A stretch of DNA of 64,000 bases from Xanthostigma xanthostigma. Taxonomy: Eukaryota > Arthropoda > Insecta > Raphidioptera > Raphidiidae. This document shows positions 33,240 through 44,024 of the stretch, piece by piece. The notes beneath the pieces were generated by a model. That model had not been told where the DNA came from. It searched no databases and saw only the letters and a program-made list of their open reading frames with translations. The stretch lies in assembly GCA_963575645.1 (NCBI GenBank), contig OY754470.1, forward strand, positions 25,712,501-25,776,500, given 5' to 3'. Numbering within the stretch: the first letter of the stretch is position 1; the number at the start of each line of letters is the position of its first letter. Position numbers and translations under genes: made by a program.

Positions 33240-33853
33240 CAGTGGCTGTTCTTCTATGAGCGCTCCAGAGCAACCAAAATCTTAGGTACCTACTTTATAA
33301 TTTTTAGAATTATATTTTCCATATTGAACAAATATTTAATCTTACGAAAAAATGTAATAAATGCCACTGGCAGACCATAAAACTCGTGTGTTCTCTGTTG
33401 CAGACTTTCTTGCGTTCAGGCGCTGTTCTGCGCTTCGAAGCAGCACACTAAACATCATCAGATATCCTCTATGTACATCATGTAAATCAAACTCATGACC
33501 CACACGATACAGCGTGTTATTTAGATCGTCTTTGAACTGCATTTACCGTCAGCACATAAGTACAAGTAAACATTTACTACTGAATCTTTCTTATTCAGTC
33601 AACAGCTCTGACGGCTTTGATTCGACGGTACGTCGTACATATACATACATGATACACGACACACGGCTTATGGCAATAGTGACTAGTGTTACAGTTATTA
33701 ACTTATTATAGTTTGTTGTCAGCACATCATAAACATGAATGTGACTCATAATTTAATTATCCCCTCCCCTCTTTATTCCTAGCCCGCGTTAGGAGGTAAA
33801 TGTTCGGTTGACCCTGCAGAGCACTTATTTCAAATTTTCCCGCGTAACCACTG
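33240..33853 (+). mobile_element. hAT-type element, family hAT-614, intact copy
   Basis: It starts CAGTGGCTGTTCTTC and ends ...GTAACCACTG. The TSD is a perfect 8 bp, aatgagtg (33232-33239 and 33854-33861). Two relatives are present (44025-45073 plus strand; ~63236-63846 minus strand). All share 'gtggcagac'-like sequence, 'gcgttcaggcgctgttctgc', 'atcatcagata' and 'cgacggtacgt'. No transposase; short ORFs are chance. Confidence 0.9.
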
Positions 33854-33861
33854 AATGAGTG

Positions 33862-34149
33862 TGCTTTTAAGATCAGTTTTGTGTTTTAGGTCACACTGTA
33901 CAATGGCTGCATGTAAGTATGTGAGTTGAGACAATGTGCCTCGCATTTAAATAATTACACTAACAAAACGCTTAACTAATGACTAAAAGAGCTTAGTGAG
34001 GACGTGAATGTCTGAATAGCGGGGAATTACACCTTGGTGCACAGTTTAACCTTGCGGCTCCTTGTATGTATGCAATCCGCTGAGCTTTACATATTTAGTT
34101 ATTTATTGTGTATTCTGTACATCGGTCATATATACTTATACACACGTAT
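33862..34149. other. Unassigned stretch
   Basis: No recognised content. Confidence 0.3.
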
Positions 34150-34905
34150 ATTTCAATTTAGATTAGGACTAGCGGTCCCACCCAGTTTCACCCGGGTGCA
34201 AAAGTCGAATGGGGAAGGAAGGGACATGAGTACGCACATTTATCTTAGTTTACCGAGATGAATGTTGTGTCCAAATTTCACGATGATCGGAGTTACCGTT
34301 CAAAAGTTTTTGTCGATAAAAATTTTTTTATAAGTAGGTATAGATAATAATTACTGGAATTAATAAAATATAATAAATATTTAATTGAAAACACTGTAGG
34401 AAAATTATTTTTATTTAGGTCCCTATATAGTTATAACAGTTTTCAAATGAGCTATTAATTAGATTTATTTAATTTTAATTAGTCGTAAATAAAATTAAAA
34501 TAAATTTAAATGTAAGAAAGTAATGTAGAAAATAGAAAAAAATTAAAAATATATTCGCCCAACGTGGGGCTCGAATCCACGACCCTGATATTAAGAGTTA
34601 CGTACTTACCAACTGAGCTAGCCGGGTTTCTAAATGCGCAACGCTAATATTGGTATATGTATTTAGTTATGGAATTTCAACTAAATATAAGCTTATTTTT
34701 GAGATACATTTTGCAACATTTTTCATTGATGCTCCCTCTTATTGGTCGTAGCGTGATATTATATAGCCTATAGCCTTCCTCGATAAATGGGCTATCCAAC
34801 AAAAAATGTTTTTTTTTTCAATTTGAACCAGTAGTTCCTGAGACTAGCGCGTTCAACCAAACAAACAAACAAACTCTTCAGTTTTATATATTAGTATAGA
34901 TATAG
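34150..34905 (+). mobile_element. RTE-like LINE/SINE copy, split by insertion
   Basis: It starts 'agcggtcccacccagtttca' and ends with 'caaacaaacaaacaaactct', 'tcag' and 'atattagtatagat', a classic RTE-like tail. It matches 8100-8425 (inverted). Between 34317 and ~34705 the match is lost; that segment is an insertion that contains a tRNA-Lys-like sequence. Confidence 0.75.
34556..34627 (-). pseudogene. tRNA-Lys(CTT)-like pseudogene or SINE head
   Basis: On the minus strand it reads like insect tRNA-Lys: 'cccggctagctcagttggta', then an anticodon loop 'ctcttaat' (CTT), 'cagggtcgtgg', T-loop 'attcgag' and 'ccccacgttgggcg'. The first base is A rather than the G/C-pairing base expected, the D-arm/variable junction has lost a base and the anticodon stem no longer pairs. 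I infer a dead tRNA or the tRNA-related head of a SINE, inside the insertion in the RTE-like copy. Confidence 0.75.
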
Positions 34906-35320
34906 ATTAGCGGTCCGTCCCGATTTCACCCGGGTGCGATACATATAATTCTACAAAATGTATTTCATTTTGCGGCCCGGCGTTCGAACTAATATAGCTT
35001 TGAGCAAATTCTACCAGATTTGCTTCTGAACTATTAGCTTTGAGCGAATTCTATCCGATGTCGCTACTTGGAACTAAAACAGTTTTTTTTGTATGCTTCT
35101 GAACTAGCTTTGAGTAAATTCATCAGATGTCGTTGCAAGGTTCTAAAACAGGTTTCTTGAGAAAACACTGTAATTTTGTACAAAATATTTAAAAAAAAAC
35201 ATCCTCTATAGCGTAAGTTGCACCAAGCAAGACACATTTACAAAACATTAAAATCAGTTCAGTGGTTCCGGAGATTAGCGCGGCTAAAATTGTGATAGGT
35301 ACGGTAATTTTATATAGGTA
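34906..35320 (+). mobile_element. RTE-like repeat, second adjacent copy
   Basis: It starts 'agcggtccgtcccgatttca' directly after the preceding tail, so two related retroposons lie head to tail. Inside, 'agctttgag(c/t)(a/g)aattc' is repeated three times at about 34998, 35037 and 35108. It ends near 'cagtggttccggagattagc', another RTE-like phrase. Confidence 0.6.
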
Positions 35321-36225
35321 TATGGTTAGATTACGTAAGGTACTAAATAAACAGAATCGGATATTTTGAGAACGCAGAAATACCTAAAATATAATATAAA
35401 AGCATTATTCTCAATCAATGAAGACAACGCATATCTTGGTTGCTTACTCAAAAAAGGTACTCTAGGCTTTAGAACCGCTTTGCTCATATTCAAAAGAAAA
35501 CACAATCGCTCTTGAATCAGCAAGAACAGATAATTTTTTTTATAAATGTGATAAATATAGCTATATTTGCTGATCTAAACGTTCACAAATCCCATCAAAA
35601 GGATGAAAATATTGCTTGAACTGAGTACAAACCTTCAAAATTGAAATATCATAATTATTTTGTTAGTTTCGTTGATTATTTTATCATTCTTGGGGCCAAA
35701 TAGTAATATTTAATTTATTCAAGTAATGGAAAGCTTTGTTAGCAGCGGGATTGTTACAAGTTTTAATCACGTACCCACTAGATTTTAATTAACTTTATAT
35801 TTTATAAAGCTAATACATTATAATTATGAACATAATATATTTCCATTTATTCAGAAATTTGTGGTTGAGATCAAGTACTTTAAAACGAATCTATTAATTA
35901 TTAATATGAGAATGTTTTTTTGGACACTATCTCTAAAAAAACCTATAAAATTATCTTATAATAAACTTACAATTGTGATTTAGAACCGCCAATTAGATAG
36001 TATTTTAAAAGAAAACCTTAGTTACTATTTTTTTAATATAAAAAAAAACAGGTAAAAAACACTAGTAGAAAACTTTCGTTTGTTTGAGATTGGAAATAAT
36101 ATTTAGCTTTCGACTGTCTTCTTCGACCATAATGTTACTATAAATGCCCCCCACGATTTTATTTTAGTTTAATCAAAGTCCCCTATAGAAACTCATATAT
36201 ATTTTCTAGTTTTTAGTACCTACAT
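35321..36225. other. AT-rich stretch, nothing recognised
   Basis: No repeat partners or domains recognised. Confidence 0.4.
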
Positions 36226-36279
36226 TATCGATTGTACATAATAAAAACGTTTAAAACTTCAAAGTTTTTTTACCTATTT

Positions 36280-36600
36280 TTATTTTCAAATTTTTAGTTT
36301 GATTTGCATTCGGACGAAAGCCGGAAAGGTCAATTAGTTATTATAATGTTGTATTGTAATCAGAACTGCATACGTGTGCAAAATTTCAACTCAATCGGAT
36401 ATATTTTTAAGTTTTTAGTGTGCTTTATTAAAAGTGAAATTTGCAACCGGATGAAATGCGGACCGGTTAGTTAGCTACTACCTATAATATTGTATTGTCA
36501 TCGGAACTACATAATATGTGTGCAAAATTTCAACTTAATCGGATAACGGGAAGTAGTTGAAAAAGCTGTCTCAAGATTTGAAACAAAGAAATAAAGATAT
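36280..36600. repeat. Two diverged tandem units of a dispersed repeat
   Basis: The units at ~36300-36410 and ~36431-36555 share 'attttgcaaccggatgaaa'/'gatttgcattcggacgaaa' starts, a 'ttgtattgt.atc.gaact' block and 'gtgcaaaatttcaact.aatc'. The same phrases occur in the 9.4-kb tandem array, so this is the same family at greater divergence. Confidence 0.6.
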
Positions 36601-37125
36601 AGACATATACGTAGTCAAGCTAAATAAAAAATTATCAAAATTACCAAATCCTTATTAAAAATTTGCGTTAATATATAATGAAATCAGAATGAAGTACTTT
36701 CAGAATTTCAATTATATCTAGGTACCTACAATATTGTGTTGCAGAAAGGAAATTGTCAAATCAAATTTTTTGACAACACTTTCTACAACCCAGCAACACT
36801 GTCCTAATTTTTTATTATTTTGTATGAAATCAATTAGAAAATGCATTTTTTTCATAACTACTTTAAATAATATTTTATCAAAGTACACACTCAAAGCCAA
36901 TTTCAAATCCGCATGACATGAATATATGTACATTTCTGTTTATTTAACCGTATTTGTATCAGGCCAAAAATTCTATAAACATTTCATTTCAAATAATAAA
37001 CGCTGATGTATCATTTTTATGTCATGATTTTTACTTTAAAATGATGTTTTCAGTACAAAAATCGCTGGATGATTACGGCATGCATAAAACCGCACAATAT
37101 GCATTGCATAAATAAAAAAAACTCG
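36601..37125. other. Unassigned stretch
   Basis: A small inverted repeat ('tgtcaaatcaaattttttga') at 36758 is shared with ~6115. No other content recognised. Confidence 0.35.
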
Positions 37126-37622
37126 GGTCGCAGTGCGAAACCCTGCCGACAATATAGTGTATTTGCTTTAATAGGCAGTGTGGCTCCTATTGTATAAACT
37201 TAACTTTGATTTTGAACAAAATAAAAAAAATTACCCCTTAATACACCCCTTAAAACAACATTTTTTACTTAATTTCAATACTACATATCAATTCAACATC
37301 TGTACCAAATTATATATACCCTTCAGTATGTAAATCTATATGTGTTTTCATAAAATTTGTAAGTCCGGTCCTGTCGGACCGATTTTATTAAAATTTTAGC
37401 AGTACATTTTAATAATTACTAAAGGGTTAAATTTCAAATTTAAAATGATTCCGATAATTTTTTCGGTATTTTTGGGCCCTAAAACTTTTTTCAACCCCTA
37501 AATACCACCCTTAACATGGCCCGATTGGGCCCATTTTAAATAGGCTTCGTGCGGTGATGGATTCCAACGTGTGGACCAAATTTGGTTTAAATCGATTAAG
37601 TCTGTCGAGAGTTATCGTGCTA

Positions 37623-37695
<73 letters not shown>

Positions 37696-37856
37696 AATAT
37701 ATATATATATACATATATAAACATACTTTTCCAAAAATGGTGCCAAAGTGTTTAGAAGGCTATGAAACGTCGAGAAAATTTGGTCCGACCCCTAGGTCCC
37801 GCCATCCCACCGACGCCAATAGTGTAAGTGCCTTATGGCAAATACACTAATAATAT
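37126..37856 (+). repeat. Family T repeat with short terminal inverted repeats
   Basis: It opens 'actcgggtcgcagtgcgaaa' plus 'ccctgccgac'. 'tagtgtatttgc' at 37155 pairs with 'gcaaatacacta' ending at 37849. The part after the microsatellite ('ccaaaaatggtgcc', 'gaaaatttggtccgac', 'cgccaatagtgtaagtgcc') is found inverted at 51646-51830. Another copy is at 39057-39930. The class is unresolved. Confidence 0.6.
37628..37714. repeat. (AT)n microsatellite
   Basis: More than 80 bp of nearly pure AT dinucleotide with a few interruptions (aaat). ORFs of Tyr-Ile repeats on both strands are artefacts of it. Confidence 0.97.
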
Positions 37857-38464
37857 TATATGAATCATAGTATGTAAATTCCTATTTGATATTTGATCAA
37901 GTACAGCATGTTCCATCGACATAATATTTGTAATCCAAAGGAGATGTTGAGTGTCTATAATTTACAAGTCTTTCTTTCTGTATTCCAAACGAGTTGTAGG
38001 TACCTCACCACGCAGCAGCGCTGCGTTCTAAATAGACCAGGCGTTGACAAAATTTTATCTCTGTCATCATTTAAAAATAAAAAATTGGAAAAAAAACACC
38101 TTTTTTTATAAATTAATTTTATTTACTAAAAGTTGATATTATGGAGCATAGTGTGAAAAAAAAAAACATTAAGTAGATATATATATTCAAAAATTTTCTT
38201 TAGTGTGGTAAATTCTAAAATTTATTTTCGCCTGAGTATATTCGGGAGTGCTTTTTTTCTGCAGGTAATGTTTGCCCGAGTTATTATATATTTTGCACAT
38301 AATAGCCACCCGAGGGCCGAGTGGCGTGATCCTTAAGCGGTTAATTACCATACACTTTATACTCGAACGTTATTTTAAAAAAGACTGTTAAAACTCGCTG
38401 ATCTGTTGCAGTGGCCACTCGGTCTATACTCTATAGATCATAGAAAGATCTGTAGATGGGACTT
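37857..38464. other. Unassigned stretch
   Basis: Nothing recognised apart from A/T runs near 38155. Confidence 0.35.
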
Positions 38465-38472
38465 TTTTAGAT

Positions 38473-38784
38473 CAGTGCGATGTCAAAGATACGGCCCGCG
38501 GGCAGCATCTGGCCCTCAAGTCATCTCAATACGGCCCGCGACCAGAATCTATCCAGTGACCACCTGACATGAATGAGCTTATCAAAAACAAGAGACCTCA
38601 GGTGTCTGGATCGTCAAGCTCAACATAATTTACCCTTTTTATTTCCCTTATATGAAAAGTGATTTTAACTAAATAAAGATTTTAATTTAGTATGTGTTTT
38701 CGTTTATTGAATTTAGAATCTGGCTCGCTAACACACCCTAAATCTTATAAATGGCCCTTTAGAAAAATCAGACTGACACCCCTG
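38473..38784. mobile_element. hAT-type MITE (312 bp), 'cggcccgcgg' family
   Basis: The ends are CAGTGCGATGTCAAAGATAC and, reversed, CAGGGGTGTCAGTCTGA. The flanks ttttagat and tattagac match 6/8. 'tacggcccgcg' is repeated near the left end. It is the inverted relative of 48670-48945 ('agaatctggctcgctaac', 'cacaccctaaat'). Confidence 0.75.
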
Positions 38785-39146
38785 TATTAGACCACATATC
38801 ACGTTAGAGCACGAGCAGCGTCGGGTTTAACAGTTAGTTGTTTTGTAATTTTATTATTTCACAAGCATAAAGATCAAATAGCAGTTTTTAATCCGTAAGA
38901 TTAACTAAGATTTTCCTATAGTTTGAAAGTTTAGTGCAACGTTATAGAATCAGTATAAAATACGATCAAAACAAAGCAGTTAATTAAAATTAGTTAACTT
39001 AATTTAAATATTCTACCAGTTGTAGGAACTTTGTGAATCAGTTGCCAACAAGTAATAATAAAAACTCGGGCCGGAGTGCCAAACCCTGCCGACAATATAG
39101 CATATATTTGCTAATAAAGTCAGTGCGTGGCATTATTATGTGTCAA

Positions 39147-39825
39147 CAGGGCCGTAAATAGAACCTCGGGGGCCCCGGGGCACGAACTAAAATTGGACCC
39201 CCCTACGTAGAATTTAAAAAGTGCTTTAAAAGACCACTATTTATTATTTTGTTCAAAATTATGACATATGATTGTCATTCGTGTCTTACACTGCTTTCGT
39301 CGTCGTGCTTATTTGATTTATATTCATGATGAAAACAGAGTCGGACTGGGCCGGAATAGGGCCCGGGACCTGAGACTGGATAATGGTACATGGGATACTA
39401 TCCTACCTACTACCTGGCTTGCGGCAAGCCCCACAAGCCAGGCTCGTGGGGGCCCGCGCAGGCTGGGGCCCTTCTGGCAAACGCCACCCTCGACTATATG
39501 GCCAGCCCGACGCTGAATGAAACTATTAAACATATTCGAATGATAGATCGTTAAGGTAGAGAAATTCTTCGGCGAACCATGCATAAGTCTACACGAAAAA
39601 TCGGAAAAATATACGAGTTTGGTATAGGCTAGTTTTTAGTGAGAACAGGCGTATTTGGTATTCCAGCCTTTCGGAAGTTGGAATAAAAAAAAGGAATTCC
39701 GAACCGCAATTTTGTAAATATTGAATAAACATAGATAGAACTGGTGCCCCTAAAAAGTAGGCAACGAAAATGGGCCCCTTTTTGTCGGGGACTGCCCCGT
39801 TTGCCCCATTGTCGGTACGACCCTG
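39147..39825. mobile_element. hAT-type element (679 bp) with nested hAT
   Basis: The ends are CAGGGCCGTAAATAGAACC and, reversed, CAGGGTCGTACCGAC. The flanking 8-mers tgtgtcaa (39139-39146) and tgggtcaa (39826-39833) match 7/8. 'gccccgggg' and 'gccccgtttgcccc' form GC-rich subterminal blocks. A smaller hAT sits at 39336-39515. Confidence 0.8.
39336..39515. mobile_element. Small hAT-type MITE nested in a hAT (180 bp)
   Basis: The ends are CAGAGTCGGACTGGGCC and, reversed, CAGCGTCGGGCTGGCC. The flanks gatgaaaa and aatgaaac match 6/8. The interior is GC-rich, with an internal hairpin ('ctggcttgcgg', 'caagccag'). It covers two opposed short ORFs, which are artefacts. Confidence 0.75.
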
Positions 39826-39930
39826 TGGGTCAATGACTGCCTATTTTTTTCCGGCACTTCCATACTATTACGATCTGACGTTAAAAACGATTTTAACACA
39901 CTGTATTAATACTCCTAAAAACTGACAATT

Positions 39931-40589
39931 TATCAAAATATTGGATAGTTGCAGTAATATTTACCAAATGTCGGCAATTTGAACGATTCTGCAAAATGAA
40001 AAATTGCAACGTACGCTATGTACATAAATGTACCTCTACACAATTTATAATCACAGTATCACGTAAATCATATAGTGTACCTACTTAATACTAGTAACAT
40101 AATGCAAAAGCAATTTTAAAATTGCCAGTTTAAAAATCTCTCTTAAAGTTTATGAGTGAAAATATTTAAACCCCCATAAAAAAACGTATTTTTTTTGCAT
40201 TCAATTCGTATTTATGCAGAAAAATACAATTTTAGATTTTTACTTTCAGTTTCAACATTTATTATATAGACAACTAGGTACTTGTTATATCTAAATGATT
40301 ACTAGCTTTTATCCGCTGATTTGCACGCAGTTATGTCGGTTTTTAACATAACTAAAAATAAAACGTACTTACTCCCCACTTTAAAATATCCCCTGCAGTT
40401 TTATGTCAGATCATTTTCCCTCGTATAAAAATGGTTACAGCTCTCCCGTCGTATTTTTATAGCTAGAGGGTTCGGGTCAACGACAAAAATCACACTACAA
40501 TCCTACAAGCGATTTTCCAAAAAAAGAAGTTTAGGTTACCCGTAAAAAGATACGTCATTTATCTGATACCATTCCAACCCACTAGTGGG
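39931..40589. other. Unassigned stretch
   Basis: No recognised content. Confidence 0.35.
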
Positions 40590-40925
40590 GGATGGTATTA
40601 GTTTAGGTCAAAAATCACTTTTCATAAATTTTACAATATTTTTTCGTTTTGAGGTTCCCTGAATCAAAAAAAAACATATTTTTGGAAAAACTCTGTGCGT
40701 CTGTTTGTCTGTTAGTCTTTGAGCACGATACAGGTCAAACAGATGAACGGATTGAAACAATATTTTGGGATGCAAATATGAAGAGCCCTATTGTTTTTGG
40801 GGGAAATCGCGCAGAAGAGATATACCTATGTTGCTATAGCGGTGTTTTTTTATATAATAATGGTACATACTTTTCATAAACTGCTTATTATTCTATTTAA
40901 TTTTTCAAGAAACTTTCGTTAAAAA
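40590..40925 (+). repeat. Family A interspersed repeat, copy
   Basis: 'agtttaggtcaaaaatcact', 'aaaaactctgtgcgtctgt', 'gatacaggtcaaacagatga' and 'ttatataataatggtac' follow in the same order as 12870-13170. It is cut at the family E sequence that follows. Confidence 0.7.
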
Positions 40926-40926
40926 G

Positions 40927-42225
40927 ATACTAGTAGTGCCCAGCCCGGCTTCGCCCGAATTTGTAGATTGCCAGCGTTATTTTCATCGACCTACGTTGCA
41001 AAATTGGTCTCCACGAATAGTGATTATATTTTAACGCGATAATATATCACCTATGTTCAGCCTGAAGGTCTATTAGAAATATTGGTGGGTAAGAGTACGA
41101 TAACTTGCTATGCAAAATATCCACTGGAAATTCACAATTATTGTTTTATATAACATATAACAGCGTTTATGGTCGTTTTAAGTGCGGAAAATTAATTTTT
41201 AAAAATTAATTTGAAAAAATTAAATATGGTATAGTAACTTGATTTAGAGTATATTATTTACTATAGCGATCGCTATCTTGTCTCATATAGTGATAAGAAA
41301 AGAGAAAGTTATATATACCTGTATCTATGATAAACAAAGATAGAAATATCAATTGGTTGGAATGAAATACAACTGAACGTTCAGGGCAGAGTCGTATTTG
41401 GAAATTTTAATTTATAAAACGAATTTTACATTTAAAACTCACATTTTCATGAAGATTGAAAACCACCGCTTTTTTTGATAAAGGGGTATGCGAATTGTCT
41501 CGCAGTGAAACGGGAAGGGGAAAATGTGGAGTTTTTAAAAAAACAATTCCGGGGTGAACGATAAACGGGTATGCGAATTGTAATTCTGGGGTGAACGATT
41601 AAGGGGTATGCGAATGGTCTCGCAGTGAAACGGGAAGGGGCAAATGTGGAGTTTTTTAAAAAACAATTCCGAGGTGAACGATGGTGAACGATAAACGGGT
41701 ATGCGAATTGTAATTCTGGGGTGAACGATAAAGGGGTATGCGAATTGTCTCGCAGTGAAACGGGAAGGGGCAAATGTTGAGTTTTTAAAAAAACAATTCC
41801 GGGGTGAACGATAAACGGGTATGCGAATCTAAATACGACCCTGCTTCCATAACACAATCGAAAGCTGCATACAAAGTGAGATAGTTATACAATAATTCTA
41901 CACCAGTTGCTATGACGTGTATTTGTGATTTCTGATTGGTTAGATTCCAAAAATGACAGTGAAAGACGAAAAGTAGTTCCATTTTTTTCACGTATTTTTG
42001 AGGAAATTTGTGAATAATCCGCAAAGTTTTTTTTTTTGAACGTCCAAATTTAGCGTTTTCTATGACTTAAAAAAATTTTTTTCAAAATTTGGGTGCATAG
42101 TGTTATCGAACTGGACCCATATTGGTGAAAAAAAAATTAAAATTGGATGAGTAGTTTCGGAGATTACCCTCCACATACACACAAACTCACCAATTTCTCT
42201 CTTTATACCTAATTGTTAGTGTAGG
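40927..42225 (+). mobile_element. Family E (RTE-like) copy, interrupted
   Basis: The start 'agtgcccagcccggcttcgc' plus 'gaatttgtagattgccagcg' and the end 'ggatgagtagtttcggagat' plus 'ttaccctccacatacacaca' are the two ends of the element seen complete at 61815-62640. A hAT-like element with tandem repeats (41387-41843) lies between them. Confidence 0.6.
41387..41843. mobile_element. hAT-like element with internal tandem repeats
   Basis: The ends are CAGAGTCGTATTTGGA and, reversed, CAGGGTCGTATTTAGA; no 8-bp TSD survives. Inside, 'aaggggtatgcgaat' begins at 41481, 41601 and 41731 (120- and 130-bp units), alternating with 'aaacgggtatgcgaat' and 'aattc(c/t)ggggtgaacgat'. The 136-codon minus-strand ORF here is only a translation of the repeats. 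Confidence 0.7.
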
Positions 42226-42232
42226 TAGATTT

Positions 42233-42300
42233 TAAATGTCAACATTTTGAAGTTGGAATGATCCCGTCGCTTAATTGGCTGGAATTTTTTCTTTAATTTT
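42233..42300 (+). repeat. Family A fragment
   Basis: 'gaagttggaatgatcccgtc' plus 'attggctggaattttt' matches 13450-13500 and the complement of 54110-54150. Confidence 0.55.
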
Positions 42301-42756
42301 AGCCATCCATGAAGACATAAACTAAGTACATTTATTCATATTTATGTGAATAATGCACCCATTACATGACCAATTAATTAGTAGTCAAATTAATACATAC
42401 GCGGGAAAGACTAATGTCATCTGATAATAGATCTCAATAAATCTGCATAAACATACAAAGTTGTATACCGATCTGTTGTTCAACCATTTCATTTTAATAT
42501 AGCGCGTATCAAATACGTCACCCTTTGCAGTTTGTAGTTTGTATTCGCTGCGGGGTCGATTTATCAGTAACGTATTCATATTTTTGGGTCACAAAACTAA
42601 CAAAATATACGTTCAATTAATCTCTTAACACGTTGACTGCCACAGAATTTTTCACGAATCCGGTCTAAAAGCCCATTTGATATAGTCATTATATATTATT
42701 AAAAACTTTAATTATAGTGCCCACATAGTAACAATCTAAAAAGCTTAAAAACTGTT
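42301..42756. other. Unassigned stretch
   Basis: No recognised content. Confidence 0.35.
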
Positions 42757-43342
42757 TTTGAAGTAAAACTTCTTTACGCACGCTTGACTTGGGGAGTAGG
42801 TAAGCTGGTGAATGCGTGACGAGAGATTTACGTAAAGTGTGATCGGGCGAGACGAACGAAAGGTGAGAGGGAGATATAAGTTAGTGAAGATAGAAAGAGG
42901 ATGACAAATACTTTACTGGCTAGTGGCGCCATCAGGTGGCCGAAAATATAAACAGTACTAACAATAGAATGACACATACTTTACTTGCCAGTGGCGCTAT
43001 CGGGTGTCAGAAAAAAGTTTTGTAAACCTACTTAACTTGCAGAGCTAAATAATATTTCATAAAGATTTACGCTTAAAATCCAACGAGAGCTAAGTAATTG
43101 CAATGTATTACTTTTGTTTTCATTACCTTTATGTTTATATTTCTTTCTTCTTACATTAGACTGTTCATTTCGTTCTTGAACAATTTTATAAATTAATATA
43201 TCAATACATTAAATACTCTCCGTTTAAAGTGAACAAAATTGTAAAATCATTTTAAAGTTCATATTTTGTGAATTTTCGGGTGAAATTATGGCAAGAAGAA
43301 GTTTTACTTCAGTCGTGTGATCTAAAGTACACTCGTTTTTTT
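42757..43342 (+). mobile_element. Element D, copy 1 (inverted pair member)
   Basis: It has its own terminal inverted motifs: 'ttgaagtaaaacttcttt' at the left and 'aagaagttttacttcag' near the right. A ~60-bp segment ('atactttac(t)tg(c)cagtggcgc' with 'gaaaatataaacagta'/'gtcagaaaaa') is duplicated inside (42905-43015). The whole unit recurs inverted at 45960-46530. It is non-coding. Confidence 0.75.
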
Positions 43343-44016
43343 TTGCTGTTTATTTAAGCCAAACTTGATTTTTTTTATACTAAGATGCAGCGCTGTTATT
43401 AACAGCATTAAGATGGACACTTTTTCAACTTAACTCCCATATAAGATACTCCTCCATAGTATAGACACAGAGTACGAACCGCGCATGCGTGTAGAGTGCA
43501 TATGACGCTTTGACAGAGAGCATAGAAACAATTCTCGCACTCTTTCCTTTCAACTACCTGTTCATAAACCGGCTCTGACCATTCATATCGTTAATTGAAT
43601 ATGTAATACAGTCCCACCAACATACGTGTATTTTTCATTAAATCCACTAATTCTCCATTACAATATGCCGCAAGCACTGCAAACTCTCTAATAATACAAA
43701 ATACAATTGTTCATTAACAATTATTGAAGCATAATATGTTGCTTTTACTGCCGGCGTTACATAGCACCCTAGGATAAATTTTGGATGCAAACATTCACGA
43801 ATCGACAGTTAAGTTCCATACAATCACGTTTTATGTCGGCTAGACTATGAACTACTGCTGGTTTGCAGAACGCATTGCCAAAAAAAAATGAAAAATGAAT
43901 ATAAATCAATCAATACAAAGAGCTTATCTGTGACTTGAGTTGGGGGGTGTAGCTTGTAAATAAAAACCGATATTGCACGATTCTTCGAAACGTAGTTAGC
44001 CCATTTTATTATCAAT
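43343..44016. other. Spacer with one dispersed repeat
   Basis: 43425-43570 is the inverted partner of 19200-19345 ('cgcatgcgtgtagagtgc', 'gacgctttgacagagagcat'). The rest is unassigned. Confidence 0.5.
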
Positions 44017-44024
44017 AATAGTCA

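Larger units (their letters stand above)
39057..39930 (+). repeat. Family T repeat, copy split by hAT
   Basis: 'actcgggccggagtgccaaa' and 'ccctgccgacaatatagca' match the start of 37126-37856. The sequence continues across the hAT insertion at 39147-39825 ('tgtgtcaa' / 'tgggtcaatgactgcc'). Confidence 0.55.

Noticed and set aside
34556..34627. Functional tRNA-Lys gene
   Set aside because: Acceptor position 1, the D-arm junction and the anticodon stem are broken.
37511..37850. Tyr/Ile-repeat ORFs on both strands
   Set aside because: They are translations of the (AT)n microsatellite.
41447..41857. 136-codon minus-strand ORF with repeated peptide blocks
   Set aside because: The peptide repeats are just the 120/130-bp DNA tandem repeats of a hAT-like element; no domain.
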